The notes beneath the pieces were generated by a model. The model saw nothing but the letters and a program-made list of their open reading frames with translations, searched no databases and was not told the DNA's origin. From Mycobacterium florentinum (lineage in GTDB: Bacteria > Actinomycetota > Actinomycetes > Mycobacteriales > Mycobacteriaceae), in contig NZ_AP022576.1 in NCBI RefSeq assembly GCF_010730355.1, positions 3,596,001 through 3,660,000 of the forward strand: 64,000 bases of DNA. Direction: 5' to 3'. This document shows, piece after piece, positions 43,195 to 53,080 of this stretch. Numbering within the stretch: position 1 is the stretch's first letter; each line of letters starts with the position of its first letter. The translations under genes and the position numbers were made by a program.

Positions 43195-44538
43195 GTGCGA
43201 CGATCTTTGTCCAGCCCAATCGTGGAAGTCGGTCCTGTGTTCCAAACCCGGATGCCCTCGCGTGCACCCGTCGAACTCTGGCAATCGGTGCGCGCAATGC
43301 CCGATCTGCGGCGGGTGATTGCGGTGCGCATGGCGAGTCAATTCGGTGATGGGCTTTTCCAGGCGACGGTGGCCGGCGCGCTGCTGTTCAATCCGGACCG
43401 GGCCGCCGACCCGTTGTCGATCGCGTTCGCATTCGCGGTGCTGTTCTTGCCCTATTCGCTGCTGGGACCGTTCGCCGGGGCCCTGATGGACCGCTGGGAC
43501 CGACGCTGGGTACTGGTGGGCGCCAACCTGTGCCGCCTGCTGCTGATCCTGGTGATCGGCACGATTCTCGCGGTGCGCGCCGGGGAGATGTCGCTGCTGC
43601 TGGGGGCATTGCTCTTCAACGGCTTTTCACGATTCGTGGCCTCGGGACTGTCGGCGTCACTGCCGCACGTGGTGCCGCGCGAAAAGGTGGTGACGATGAA
43701 CTCGGTCGCCACCGCCTCGGGCGCCATCGCGGCCTTCTTCGGCGCCAACTTCATGCTGATCCCTCGCTATTTCGTGGGCGGTAGCGATCGGGGAGCGTCC
43801 ATCATCATCTTGATGGCCGTGATTCCGGTGTTGGTCGCGTTGCTGCTGTCGCTGCGGTTCGGACCCCGGGTGCTCGGGCCGGACGACACCAAGCGGGCGA
43901 TCCACGGATCGGTTGTCTATGCGGTGATCACCGGGTGGTTGCACGGCGCGCGCACCGTGGTGTCCACGCCGACGGTCGCCGCGGCCCTGTCCGGCTTGGC
44001 GTCGCACCGGATGGTGGTGGGCATCAACTCGCTGGTGATCCTGTTGCTGGCGCACCACACGAAAAGCCCCGCGTTCGGCGGCCTGGGGATCGCGCTGGTG
44101 TTCTTCGCCGCCTCGGGGCTCGGCTCATTCCTGGCCACCCTGTTGACCCCTCCGGCGGTGCGCCGCTGGGGGCGCTACGCAGCGGCAAACGGTGCGTTGG
44201 CGGCGGCCGCGCTGATCGAGTTGGCCGGGGTGGGACTGACGCTGCCGGTCATGGTGGGGTGCAGCTTCTTCCTCGGGGTGACCGGCCAGATGATCAAGCT
44301 GTGCGCCGACTCCGCGATGCAGATGGACGTCGACGACGCGCTGCGCGGCCACGTGTTCGCGGTGCAGGATGCGCTGTTCTGGGTTTCGTTCATCGTCTCG
44401 ATCACGGTGGCCGCGGTGTTGATCCCACCCGACGGGCACGCGCCGACGTTCGTGCTGTTCGGGTCGGCGATCTACCTGGCCGGGCTCGCCATACACAGTG
44501 TCGTCGGCCGGCGCGGTCAGCCGACTACCATTCGCTAG
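43195..44538 (+). CDS. Major facilitator superfamily transporter (Rv0037c-like)
   Basis: This 447-residue membrane protein has about twelve helices. The MFS loop 2-3 motif is visible as [17 protein letters not shown], with a related stretch in the second half. It is likely a drug or metabolite exporter; the substrate is unknown. GTG 43195 gives the longest frame; later starts (ATG at MPSRAP) are possible because the first 20 residues are not membrane-like. It is followed after 9 bp by the TIGR03084-type gene, as Rv0037c is by Rv0036c. Confidence 0.92.
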   Translation: MRRSLSSPIVEVGPVFQTRMPSRAPVELWQSVRAMPDLRRVIAVRMASQFGDGLFQATVAGALLFNPDRAADPLSIAFAFAVLFLPYSLLGPFAGALMDRWDRRWVLVGANLCRLLLILVIGTILAVRAGEMSLLLGALLFNGFSRFVASGLSASLPHVVPREKVVTMNSVATASGAIAAFFGANFMLIPRYFVGGSDRGASIIILMAVIPVLVALLLSLRFGPRVLGPDDTKRAIHGSVVYAVITGWLHGARTVVSTPTVAAALSGLASHRMVVGINSLVILLLAHHTKSPAFGGLGIALVFFAASGLGSFLATLLTPPAVRRWGRYAAANGALAAAALIELAGVGLTLPVMVGCSFFLGVTGQMIKLCADSAMQMDVDDALRGHVFAVQDALFWVSFIVSITVAAVLIPPDGHAPTFVLFGSAIYLAGLAIHSVVGRRGQPTTIR

Positions 44539-44547
44539 GAGGTCAAG

Positions 44548-45321
44548 ATGGCGGATCCCGGGCCGATGGTGGCCGACCTGCGTGCCGAAAGCGACGACCT
44601 CGACGCGCTGGTGGCGCCGCTCGCGGCAGCGCGCTGGGCCGACCCGACGCCGTCGCCGGGCTGGAGCGTCGCACACCAAATCGCGCACCTGTTGTGGACG
44701 GATCGGGTCGCGCTGCTCTCGGTGACCGACGAGCCGGGCTTCGCCGCGGTGCTGGCCGAGGCGATGCAGGACCCCGTCGGTTTCGTCGACGCGGGTGCCG
44801 AGGAGCTGGCGACCACCCCGCCGGCCGAACTGCTCGGCGAGTGGCGGACCACCCGCAAGCGGCTGCACGACGCGCTGCTCACGGTCGACGCGGGCCGGAA
44901 ATTGCCGTGGTTCGGGCCGCCGATGAGCCCGGCGTCGATGGCCACCGCGCGGTTGATGGAGACCTGGGCGCACGGGCTGGACGTCGCCGACGCCCTCGGC
45001 GTCAAGCGGGCGCCCGCCGCGCGACTGCGCTCGATCGCCCATTTGGGGGTGCGCACCCGCGATTACGCGTTCACGGTCAACCAGCTGACCCCGCCGTCCG
45101 AACCGTTTCTGGTTGAGCTGCGCGCACCCGACGGCGACACCTGGTCCTGGGGTCCGGCGGACGCCGCCCAACGCGTCACCGGGACCGCCGAGGACTTCTG
45201 CTTCTTGGTCACTCAGCGCCGTCCGCGCGGCGCCCTCGACATCACCGCGCACGGTCCCGAAGCCCAGCGCTGGCTGGAGATCGCGCAGGCGTTCGCCGGC
45301 CCGCCCGGGCCCGGGCGATGA
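44548..45321 (+). CDS. TIGR03084/DinB-like metal-binding protein (Rv0036c-like)
   Basis: This 257-residue protein has an N-terminal mycothiol-dependent maleylpyruvate isomerase-type four-helix domain. Candidate metal ligands are His in [14 protein letters not shown] and in [22 protein letters not shown]-terminal SCP-2-like segment ([31 protein letters not shown]) follows. Members may use mycothiol, but the reaction here is not known. AGGAGG precedes the ATG. It is the last backbone gene before the ESX-type block; in H37Rv fadD34 lies beyond it, and that gene is not present here. Confidence 0.9.
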   Translation: MADPGPMVADLRAESDDLDALVAPLAAARWADPTPSPGWSVAHQIAHLLWTDRVALLSVTDEPGFAAVLAEAMQDPVGFVDAGAEELATTPPAELLGEWRTTRKRLHDALLTVDAGRKLPWFGPPMSPASMATARLMETWAHGLDVADALGVKRAPAARLRSIAHLGVRTRDYAFTVNQLTPPSEPFLVELRAPDGDTWSWGPADAAQRVTGTAEDFCFLVTQRRPRGALDITAHGPEAQRWLEIAQAFAGPPGPGR

Positions 45322-45390
45322 GCGCGTAGCGCGAGGAGAGCCGGGGCATTCACCCCAAGCCCGGGCGATAAAGGATAACGAAAGCCGCCG

Positions 45391-46602
45391 CTAGGTCTCG
45401 TCGGTCGGCTCGCCGGCGCCGACCACGACGCGAACGCGGGCGACGTCCTTGTCGGCCTGGCCTTCCTTGCCCTGGCCCAGCATGCCGGCAGGCGACATCG
45501 GCATCGGCGAGCCGCCAATCCCGCTGCCGGTCGAGACGGTGGGGCCGCGCAGTTCGGCGGCGTTGAGCACGCCGGCACGCAGGCTGGTTGGCCGCCCGCC
45601 GGTTTCCGGCTCGAAACTGCTGGTGGGGCGGGTGTAGCTGGTCAGGCCGGCGCCGGGGAAGCCGCCACCGCCACCCACGCCTCCGCCGCCGGCTGCGCCC
45701 CCCAGGGGACCGGTTGCCCCGGCCAGCACGGCGGGCTCCGCGGCGGCACCGGCCGCTCCGGCGTTACCCGCTCCTGCCGACGAGAACGCCCCGGTCATCG
45801 ACTGGAGCAGCCCCTGCGGCATGCTGGCCATCCCCTGGAAGGCATCCATCGGGGCCTTGACAACCTGCTGCAGTGGTTCGGTCAGGCCGGAGATCATTTG
45901 CAGAGGCTGTTGCATCAGTGAACTGAGCTGGCTGCCGCCCTCCGCGGGTGTGGCCGCTGCCTGCCCCGCACCTTGGGTCGCCTGGCTACCGACCTGCGTC
46001 GCGCCGTTCATGCCGGCCTGACCGGCAGCCTGTGCCACCGCCGACGCGGCGGCCGCCGGCCCGGCCGGCGAGGCACCCATCGGGGCGACGGGCGGGGGAA
46101 CGGCCAACGCCGCGGTGAGTGTGGCCAGCGTGCTGGCGTAGGCCCAGCCGATGGTCGAATTGGTCGGCCAATGGTGGAGGTAGTACTCGCCGTCCCGCTC
46201 GCCCATGGCGAATGTGTTCTGACCGAAGAAATTGGTGTGGAACAGTACGTCCCACTCGAGTCGATTGGTCAGTGACACGATCGACGGGACGACCGTCGAT
46301 CTCGCGAGCATGAAGGCCTCGACCGCCGCCGTCGTCACGCCGATCTTCTCCGCGGTCCAGCCCACCAGGGTGTGCAATCCGGCATTGAGGCCGAGCGAGG
46401 TGATCATCGAAGCGACCGCACCGACGCCCTGCCACTGCGCCGCCGTCGCCAGAGAGTTGACGGTTGAAATGCCGGCCGCTACTTCGTGATTCGTGGTCTC
46501 GGTGACCCACACCGCGTTGTTGGCAAGCACCGACGCCGGATTGCCCGCCTCGAAGATCTGAGCAATGATCTCGGGCGGGCCGTTGAATCTGGGGTCGGCC
46601 AT
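45391..46602 (-). CDS. Divergent PPE-family protein of the ESX block
   Basis: This 403-residue protein has an N-terminal all-helical PPE-like domain (1 to about 175) opening MADPRFNGPPEIIAQIFEAG, a WQG turn (AAQWQGVGAV) and the NFFGQNTFAMGERDGEYY segment that corresponds to the TNFFGINT-type block of PPE68. The C-terminal half is Gly/Ala/Pro-rich and ends with a charged tail. It follows the PE gene by 6 bp, and PE-PPE pairs usually form a secreted heterodimer. It is the last gene of the block; no esxB/esxA follows, unlike ESX-1 where they come next. Confidence 0.85.
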   Translation of the reverse strand: MADPRFNGPPEIIAQIFEAGNPASVLANNAVWVTETTNHEVAAGISTVNSLATAAQWQGVGAVASMITSLGLNAGLHTLVGWTAEKIGVTTAAVEAFMLARSTVVPSIVSLTNRLEWDVLFHTNFFGQNTFAMGERDGEYYLHHWPTNSTIGWAYASTLATLTAALAVPPPVAPMGASPAGPAAAASAVAQAAGQAGMNGATQVGSQATQGAGQAAATPAEGGSQLSSLMQQPLQMISGLTEPLQQVVKAPMDAFQGMASMPQGLLQSMTGAFSSAGAGNAGAAGAAAEPAVLAGATGPLGGAAGGGGVGGGGGFPGAGLTSYTRPTSSFEPETGGRPTSLRAGVLNAAELRGPTVSTGSGIGGSPMPMSPAGMLGQGKEGQADKDVARVRVVVGAGEPTDET

Positions 46603-46608
46603 TGCCGG

Positions 46609-46914
46609 TTAGAACGCGCTCGCGGCCGCGTTCAGTGCGTCGGTCATGACTCCAGTGGCGGACGCAAGACCCTGTGCACCAGAGAACCCGGCCCGCTGCC
46701 CGGCGTGCTCGGCCGCGGTCGCCAGGTACGCCGCACCGGTTGCGTTCAGCGCGGCGGCGAATTGCGCCGAATCGGCGTCCGGGGCCATCGGCAGCACGCC
46801 GGTCAGCGCTGCCGCGCCGGCCGCGGTGGTAGCCGCCATCTCCTGGCTGATCGCACCTTCTGTCGCCGCCGACAAGTCGACGGCGCCCGGCACCATGTCA
46901 AACAGACCGCTCAT
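46609..46914 (-). CDS. PE-like protein of the ESX block
   Basis: This 101-residue, Ala-rich, all-helical protein is the size of a PE domain. It starts MSGLFDMVPGAVDLSAATEG, with VPG where most PE proteins have PE, and has a second helix rich in Ala. No clean YxxxD/E secretion signal is present; the nearest is AYLATAAE, with wrong spacing. GGAGGG precedes the ATG. Its location between eccC and a PPE gene is the classical PE position in ESX loci. About 180 bp separate it from eccC, with no gene. Confidence 0.82.
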   Translation of the reverse strand: MSGLFDMVPGAVDLSAATEGAISQEMAATTAAGAAALTGVLPMAPDADSAQFAAALNATGAAYLATAAEHAGQRAGFSGAQGLASATGVMTDALNAAASAF

Positions 46915-47094
46915 TTTGACCCTCCGTATTTCTAAATGCCCGGTTTCATCCGCGGAGGTATACCCCCTTTTGGCTGGCTCCCCACCAGGCAAGTTGTGTC
47001 CGGCGAAATATCGCGGAATGGCCCGATTCTATGGTGACCGCTGTCCGCTGTCGATTCACCTTTCCTGCGGCCCCGGCTGACGTTGCAGATCGGC

Positions 47095-50000
47095 CTATTC
47101 CGGGGCTCCTACCAGCACACCTTCGATCGCGCCATCGGTCGTGACGAGCAAGCCTCGCCCGGGCGGCAGTTGCTGTGCGCTGACCCGGGCGAACACTTTG
47201 ACCATCGCCGGGTCGTTGTCCATGAAAAGGGTGGGCGCGCGCGAACTCGTCATCTTCTGCAGGAATGGATTCGTCACGGAGACCCCCGCCCAGTTTCCGG
47301 GCAGGCGCGAGGCAATCACGTGCAGTCCTATCTCTCGACTGCGCTCGATCAGCCCCCACAACGGAGCGCTCGCGGCCGCTTTGCCGATCGCACCGTGGGG
47401 ACGCAGTTCCTGCTCGTCGTCGATCAGCAGGAAATGGTGCGGGCCTTCCCACGTGCTGCGGCTCAGCAACTCTTCCTGACTCAGGCCCGAGGGAGGAAGA
47501 CGGTCGCGCATCATCGTCGCCAGTTCCTCGATCACGGCATCTATGTCGTCGGCGGTATAGGCGTACGCGCGGACGTGCGGCCCCCGAATCTTGCCGATCA
47601 GCGACGTCTTGGGATCGATGATGGTGATCTGCGCTTGCTCGGGACCGAACCGGCTCATGACCGCCTGGCCGAAGGCAGCCAGCGTCGTCGTCTTACCGCA
47701 CAACTGCCGGCCCAGCACCAGCATGCTGGGCACCGTTCGAGTCGGTAAATACGTTGGCTGCAAAGCACTTTCGCCGATAGCGAAGGGGATGTTGAACGGG
47801 TCCGCCGCCACGTCGGTCTCCGTGAACGCGGCGATGATCTGCGCAAGCTGAATCTGTTCGGGCAGTCGCGCCAACTTCTCCAGCCTGCCGACTCCGGTCA
47901 CCTCGGCAATGACCCCGCCGAGTTGGCGCGTCGGTATCCGTTCGCCGGCGGCCGACGTGATCTCCGGCACCCCGATCAGCACCTCATGGCCCTCCCGGGT
48001 GACGCCGAACCCGGGCCGGTCCAGGGTGTTGCGGGCGGCCTTGCGCCGCTCGAGGCCCTCGCCCATCTGGGTCTCGTCGGGATTGCTCAGCCGCAGCTGG
48101 ATGCGCGCATTCGACACGTTGACCAGCGCCTGCTTTTGACCCACCAGCCATGCCGTGGCAGTGGTCGCGACGTGGACGCCGTAGGACAGGCCCTGGCGGG
48201 CGATCGAGACCAAGCGGTCTCCCATCGCGGAATCCTTGTCGTACAGGTCGCTGAAGTTGTCGACGACGAGGAAGACGTCGCCGAACTTGTCAGCGGGATC
48301 GGTTCCGCCCTCCCGCTCGGTCCCGAATCGCCGTTCCCGGAATTCGGAGATGTCGATTTGGTACTGCTTGAACGCGGCCTCGCGAGCCAGGATCAAGCCC
48401 TCGATCGACGCCACGGTTCGCGAGACGCCTTCTTTATCTGTCTGGCTGACGACGGACGCCACGTGCGGCAGATCTTCGACGGGGTATAGCGACGCCCCGA
48501 TGCAGAAGAACGTGACCCGCTCGGGCCGGTACATCAACGCGGCCGAGGTGATCAACGACATCAGCGTCGTTGATTTGCCGCGCTGAGCGGTCGCCACCAC
48601 CATGATGTTGTCCATCTCGGCGTCGATGGCGTGCACCCGTTGCGCGTGGTCTTCGGGGATGTCGACGACACCGACCGGGAACACCAAACCCGGGTTGTCG
48701 CCGTAGTCGACATACCACGGCCTGCCCCGCCAGCTCGCCACCAGCACATCCATCGGCTCGCTGACTTCCAAAGGTGGGAGCCATATTTGGTGAGGCGGAC
48801 GCGCGCTGTGCGACATCAGCGACTCGCGGATCACGTCGACCAGCTTCTTCTTGCGAAACCCGTCGGAGTGGAACAGAAACTCGTCGGGCTCTTCGGGTTC
48901 GTCGGCAACTGCCAATGCTTCGCTATCGGCTTCGCTGAGCGGCTGGTAGGCCCAGGTTAATGACCGTGGCTGCGAAAAGCTCATGGCCACCGTCTTATTC
49001 ACGTTGACCACCCGCTTGGGCACCACGAAAGGAGCGGACACGTAGAAGCAGCGGAACTGCTCCAGGTCGCGTGGCCCCACCTTGAGGAGTGCGTAGCCGT
49101 TCTCCTTCGACGGCAGATGCAGCGCCGCGTCGCTACCGATCACATCGCGCGAGTCCTCCGCGGTCTCCGCACGCAGGGCCACCCGAAAAGCGATGTTGCT
49201 CTTGACCTTACTGAGCGACGACAGGTCCAGCCGCTGACCGCCGAGTGTGAAGAAGACGTTACAGCCGCGACCTTCTTGCCCGATGTGGATGACCAAGTCG
49301 ATCCACTCCGGATGATGGATGAACAACTCCAGGTATTCGTCGATGATCACCAGCAGAATCGGGACGGGCTCCAGGTCCCGCCCGGCGAGTCGCATCTCTT
49401 CGTACTCGTTGGCGTCACGCGCCCCGGCTTGGTTGAAAAGTCGGTACCGCCGGGCGATCTCGCCGTTGACGGCCTTGCGCATTCGCTCGGCCAAATGGCG
49501 GTCGTCCTTGCCCAGGTTGGACAACGAACCCGCGACATGCGGGAACCCCTGCAGGTCCTGGGCCGCCGATTCGAACTTCATGTCGACGAAGATCACGATG
49601 AACGTCTCGGGGGAGTGCGTCAACGCAATCCCGGTGCACAGCGACAGGAAGTATTCCGACTTGCCCGAACCGGAGGTCCCGATCACGACCGAGTGAAACC
49701 CGAATCCACCAAAGTCCTTGGCGCGCAGGATGATTTGTTGCAGTTCGCCGCCCTGCTTGACGCCCACCGGCATCATCGCCCATTTGTGGTCGCCGCGGCC
49801 GCGGCTTTCGCCCCAGAGCCGGTCGACGTCGAGTTCCCGGGGATCGCCGATGCCCAGCGCGCGCAGCAATTCACCGCCCTGGCTGTCGGTCTCCGATAGG
49901 TCTCCGGCGCTCATCGGGGACCAACGGGCGAGTGCTCGCGCGTACCGGTTGGCGGTGCTTTCGGCGAGCATGTCCGCCACGGCATAGAACGTGCCGCGGT

Positions 50001-51174
50001 GGGTGAGCCGGCCCTCGCGCAGCGCGAAACGCTCACTGTCGTCGGTGAATCCGACACCCACCCCGGCCCGGATGGCCAGCCGCAACACGGTGATGCCGGC
50101 CATGCCCTTCTGCCCGGTGACGCCTTCCCACTGCTCGGGGGTGCCGACGTTGTCGTCCACGATCACCCAGTGCGGTCCCAGCGCCAGGCCGGTGCTGGAC
50201 TCGATCGGCGATGGCATGGACGTCGGGCTCATGCCGACCGGCGGTGTCCACGGTCCACGACCCTTGCGGTGCAGCTCGGCGTCGAGCGCCTCTTCCAACT
50301 CGGTGGGGGAGGTGAAGATCAACCGGCGCAGCCCACACGCGTCGAACATTTCGTCATGCTGGTTGTGCGGCAGCCACACCAGCCAGGACCACAACTCGGG
50401 GTGGCGGGTGACGACCATGACTTTGAGGTCGCTGGAGCTGTGGTAGACGGCCAGCGAGCACAGGACCGAACGGGCCAGGCTGTGCAGCTCGCCCGGATCG
50501 TCGCCGACGAAGCTGAAGCCGGGCTTCGACCGCAGGCTGAGCACCTTACCGATGCCGCGGATCTTGCTCTGCTCGAGGATGAAATCCCTTAGCGCACCGC
50601 CGGTTACGGGCTCGAGCTCTTCGCCGATCGGAACATCGGGCCACTGCAGCGACACCGCGGATTCGCTGGCTTGCTGGATCCCGATGCCCAGGCGGACGTC
50701 GAGGAAGTCCGGGTCGGCCGGGCGTCGTTCCCACATCCGCGGCCCACCGATGACGGTGTCCAACCGCTGCGGATCGCCGTGGACGAAAAGCTGGCTGCGA
50801 CGCTGATTCTGGGCCGCGCGTTGCACTTCGTCGCGATCCTCGTCGAGCTGGCGCAGATAGCTGCGGCGCTGCTTTTCTTGTTCGCCCCAACTGATCCGGC
50901 GCCCTCGCCCCAAGCGCCCACTGAACATCAGCGTGCCGAACCCGACCAGACCGATCATCGGGAAGAAGCCCGACTGCAGGGATCGAATCCCCGACGCGTA
51001 CATCACCACCAGCGTCCCGATGATTCCCACCAGCAGCGCGGGAATCGCGATCATCAGCAGGATGTTGCGGGGCTCGCGTTCGGGCAACGCCAACGGTGCG
51101 GCAACCGCGATGCGCACCGGCGGAACGTTCGGCGCGGGCTTGCGGCTGCCGCGGACGAAACCTCGTTTGGACAT
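47095..51174 (-). CDS. eccC: EccC, type VII secretion FtsK/SpoIIIE ATPase (unsplit, three domains)
   Basis: This 1359-residue motor recognises ESX substrates and powers secretion. Two membrane helices lie at about 37-60 and 71-87. ATPase 1 has Walker A GTSGSGKS (499-506) and Walker B ending IIDE (612-613). ATPase 2 has a weakened Walker A (ATAQRGKST, about 861-869) with Asp-Asn in place of Asp-Glu (972-973). ATPase 3 has GRQLCGKTT (about 1155-1163) and IDDE. An intact first domain with degenerate second and third domains is normal for EccC. ESX-1 splits this protein into two genes; this one is fused, as in other ESX systems. It follows eccB by 6 bp and precedes PE and PPE. Confidence 0.96.
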   Translation of the reverse strand: MSKRGFVRGSRKPAPNVPPVRIAVAAPLALPEREPRNILLMIAIPALLVGIIGTLVVMYASGIRSLQSGFFPMIGLVGFGTLMFSGRLGRGRRISWGEQEKQRRSYLRQLDEDRDEVQRAAQNQRRSQLFVHGDPQRLDTVIGGPRMWERRPADPDFLDVRLGIGIQQASESAVSLQWPDVPIGEELEPVTGGALRDFILEQSKIRGIGKVLSLRSKPGFSFVGDDPGELHSLARSVLCSLAVYHSSSDLKVMVVTRHPELWSWLVWLPHNQHDEMFDACGLRRLIFTSPTELEEALDAELHRKGRGPWTPPVGMSPTSMPSPIESSTGLALGPHWVIVDDNVGTPEQWEGVTGQKGMAGITVLRLAIRAGVGVGFTDDSERFALREGRLTHRGTFYAVADMLAESTANRYARALARWSPMSAGDLSETDSQGGELLRALGIGDPRELDVDRLWGESRGRGDHKWAMMPVGVKQGGELQQIILRAKDFGGFGFHSVVIGTSGSGKSEYFLSLCTGIALTHSPETFIVIFVDMKFESAAQDLQGFPHVAGSLSNLGKDDRHLAERMRKAVNGEIARRYRLFNQAGARDANEYEEMRLAGRDLEPVPILLVIIDEYLELFIHHPEWIDLVIHIGQEGRGCNVFFTLGGQRLDLSSLSKVKSNIAFRVALRAETAEDSRDVIGSDAALHLPSKENGYALLKVGPRDLEQFRCFYVSAPFVVPKRVVNVNKTVAMSFSQPRSLTWAYQPLSEADSEALAVADEPEEPDEFLFHSDGFRKKKLVDVIRESLMSHSARPPHQIWLPPLEVSEPMDVLVASWRGRPWYVDYGDNPGLVFPVGVVDIPEDHAQRVHAIDAEMDNIMVVATAQRGKSTTLMSLITSAALMYRPERVTFFCIGASLYPVEDLPHVASVVSQTDKEGVSRTVASIEGLILAREAAFKQYQIDISEFRERRFGTEREGGTDPADKFGDVFLVVDNFSDLYDKDSAMGDRLVSIARQGLSYGVHVATTATAWLVGQKQALVNVSNARIQLRLSNPDETQMGEGLERRKAARNTLDRPGFGVTREGHEVLIGVPEITSAAGERIPTRQLGGVIAEVTGVGRLEKLARLPEQIQLAQIIAAFTETDVAADPFNIPFAIGESALQPTYLPTRTVPSMLVLGRQLCGKTTTLAAFGQAVMSRFGPEQAQITIIDPKTSLIGKIRGPHVRAYAYTADDIDAVIEELATMMRDRLPPSGLSQEELLSRSTWEGPHHFLLIDDEQELRPHGAIGKAAASAPLWGLIERSREIGLHVIASRLPGNWAGVSVTNPFLQKMTSSRAPTLFMDNDPAMVKVFARVSAQQLPPGRGLLVTTDGAIEGVLVGAPE

Positions 51175-51180
51175 CGCTAT

Positions 51181-52686
51181 TTAACCCCCGCCTGCCAGCT
51201 CGTTGTTGAGATCGGGAATCGGTGCCACCGCACCGCCTCCGGACACGGCATCGCGCGCGACCAGGGCAGCGTCGCGACCAATCGCCGGCCCTGCCGCGAA
51301 GGTACGCACGATCGGCCAGGGCGCTTGCACGGCCAGCCGTGGATCCAGTCCTAACGCCTGCAAGGTGGCGTGATCGGATTGAATTCCGTACCGAACACCT
51401 TGCGGTGAAATCCAATACAAGCTTTCCCGGCTGTCGGCCGTCGCGACACCGCTGGTGGTCGTCACGAAGTTCGCCGCACCCGGCAAAATCAATGTCTGTT
51501 GTGCTTCAGCGGAGTTGGGGTCGCGGTCATCGCGAACCAGGTGTACCACCCGGGAATCCATCCCGATCGATACGGGCAAACCCCGGCCGGTGAAGATCGT
51601 AATCCTGGCCTGCGGGTCGCCGGGCTGCTTCTCCCAGCCCACGCACGTCGCCGGGTTTGCCGAGGTGTCAACGAATTCCAGCTTCTCCGACGGGTAATAG
51701 TCGACGTCGAGCACGTCGACTACCGGGATCTGAATCAGCTTGTCGGGGGCGACCAGGGTAGGCGTCGTCGAGCCCTCTGAGTCCGCGGTCCGCAACAAAT
51801 CGGCGACAAAGCTGGTGATCTTCTGTACGCCGTCGGGCAGCAGCACATAGAAGCCGTTGACAGCGCCGTTTGCGTCCCGGGTTTCCAGCACCCTGCCCAC
51901 GATGGATCCGGGCAGCAACCGCGAGGGCGTGCCACGGCCCGGAATCACCGGCAGCACAATGGGTTCCGTTGACGGCATCGCGTCGAACAACGCGTTGGAG
52001 ATTTCGATCGGGTAGGTGACACCGGGGTCGAGACCCAGGTTGAACGTCACCGACCGGTCCGCCGGATCAATGCGAGACCGCTGCCCGTGCCAGATCACAT
52101 ACGTCGCGCCCTTGTGGGTTGCCAGGATGGCCTGCTTGGGACGCATCGGCTCCGACCGGCCGACAGGGTCGAGCTGACCGGCGATGGCGGTCACCACGGG
52201 AGCGGTTCCGCTGCCGCGGGCGGCGGCGGCGTCGCAGACCGACCAAGCCGATTCGGCACTGGCCGTGATCGGCAAGCTGTCCGGTGCGCCGGGAATGCCG
52301 ATGATCGGGCCGGTCGGGTACTTCGCGATCTCGCCGGCTCTGACCCACGTCGGAGCGCCGGCGTTGCCGACCGCCAAGCGTGCCGAGGTCAAGTTCAGCG
52401 CGGGGTAGAGCCGACCGTTGATTTTCGCGTAGACCGCACCGGTGTCGCGATCGCCGATGATCGACGACTGGCCGATCAAGCCCGAGGGCTTCATGACATG
52501 CAGGAGCGCCATCCAGCCGACGCCGATGAGAACGAGCACGATCGACAGCGCCACGGCCGCTTGCTGTTTGCGGTCGTCGTGCTTCATCCGGACCGAGAAG
52601 CGGGTGATCGCGGCGCGCAGCCGCCGGTTGTAGAACAGGTGCCCCGAATTCTGGTCCCGGTTGGACAGATTGAGTGGCACGGTCAT
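51181..52686 (-). CDS. eccB: EccB, type VII secretion membrane protein
   Basis: This 501-residue protein has a short cytoplasmic N terminus, a single membrane helix (about 42-64) and a large periplasmic domain with the repeats typical of EccB. It contains SSIIGDRDTGAVYAKINGRLYPALNLTSARL (just after the helix), two conserved-type cysteines (SVCDAA and ATCVGWEK) and a C-terminal LQALGLDPRLAVQAPWPIVRTFAAGPA stretch. It begins MTVPLNLSNRDQNSGHLFYNRR, matching the usual RxQxxGxxFxxRR opening. It forms the channel with EccC, EccD and EccE, but the latter two are not encoded in this window. Confidence 0.96.
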   Translation of the reverse strand: MTVPLNLSNRDQNSGHLFYNRRLRAAITRFSVRMKHDDRKQQAAVALSIVLVLIGVGWMALLHVMKPSGLIGQSSIIGDRDTGAVYAKINGRLYPALNLTSARLAVGNAGAPTWVRAGEIAKYPTGPIIGIPGAPDSLPITASAESAWSVCDAAAARGSGTAPVVTAIAGQLDPVGRSEPMRPKQAILATHKGATYVIWHGQRSRIDPADRSVTFNLGLDPGVTYPIEISNALFDAMPSTEPIVLPVIPGRGTPSRLLPGSIVGRVLETRDANGAVNGFYVLLPDGVQKITSFVADLLRTADSEGSTTPTLVAPDKLIQIPVVDVLDVDYYPSEKLEFVDTSANPATCVGWEKQPGDPQARITIFTGRGLPVSIGMDSRVVHLVRDDRDPNSAEAQQTLILPGAANFVTTTSGVATADSRESLYWISPQGVRYGIQSDHATLQALGLDPRLAVQAPWPIVRTFAAGPAIGRDAALVARDAVSGGGAVAPIPDLNNELAGGG

Positions 52687-52730
52687 TCTCCTTTAGGCGG
52701 TCGATGCAGGGTGCCGCATCGACACCGATA

Positions 52731-53051
52731 TCAATGCAGCTCGCCGCCGTACCTGGCTCGATTCTCGGCTTCTGCTTCTTTCCGAAGCGCCGCGATCGCG
52801 AGGTTCAACCTCTCGGCCAGCTCTGCGTGGCCATAGCCGGTCGTCACACCGGGATGCAGCGACAGCTCGACCAACTTGCCGTCGGAATTTGTCACGACGC
52901 GAATATCCCCCAAGTCCACGCTGTACGTGACCGTCTCGGCTTGCGCGACAAGGGCTTCCCACTTGTCGGCTGCCTCGCTCAGCTCACGGAGAACGGCTTC
53001 GACGAGATCCTTGTCGCTCAGATTCGTGCGACCGCCCGACCCCGCCACCAT
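52731..53051 (-). CDS. EspL/YbaB-like protein of the ESX block
   Basis: This roughly 106-residue protein has the YbaB/EbfC nucleoid-protein-like pattern seen in ESX-1 EspL: an N-terminal helix, a beta sheet (TVTYSVDLGDIRVVTNSDGKLVELSLHPGV) and a C-terminal helix (AELAERLNLAIAALRKEAEAENRARYG). EspL stabilises other ESX-1 substrates; here the role is inferred only. The start is uncertain: ATG 53051 is used, but TTG 53084 overlaps the patatin stop (TTGA) and would allow coupled translation with 11 more residues. eccB starts 44 bp downstream. Confidence 0.78.
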   Translation of the reverse strand: MVAGSGGRTNLSDKDLVEAVLRELSEAADKWEALVAQAETVTYSVDLGDIRVVTNSDGKLVELSLHPGVTTGYGHAELAERLNLAIAALRKEAEAENRARYGGELH

Positions 53052-53080
53052 GTCAGTATCATCGACCCCTCCAACCAGCG

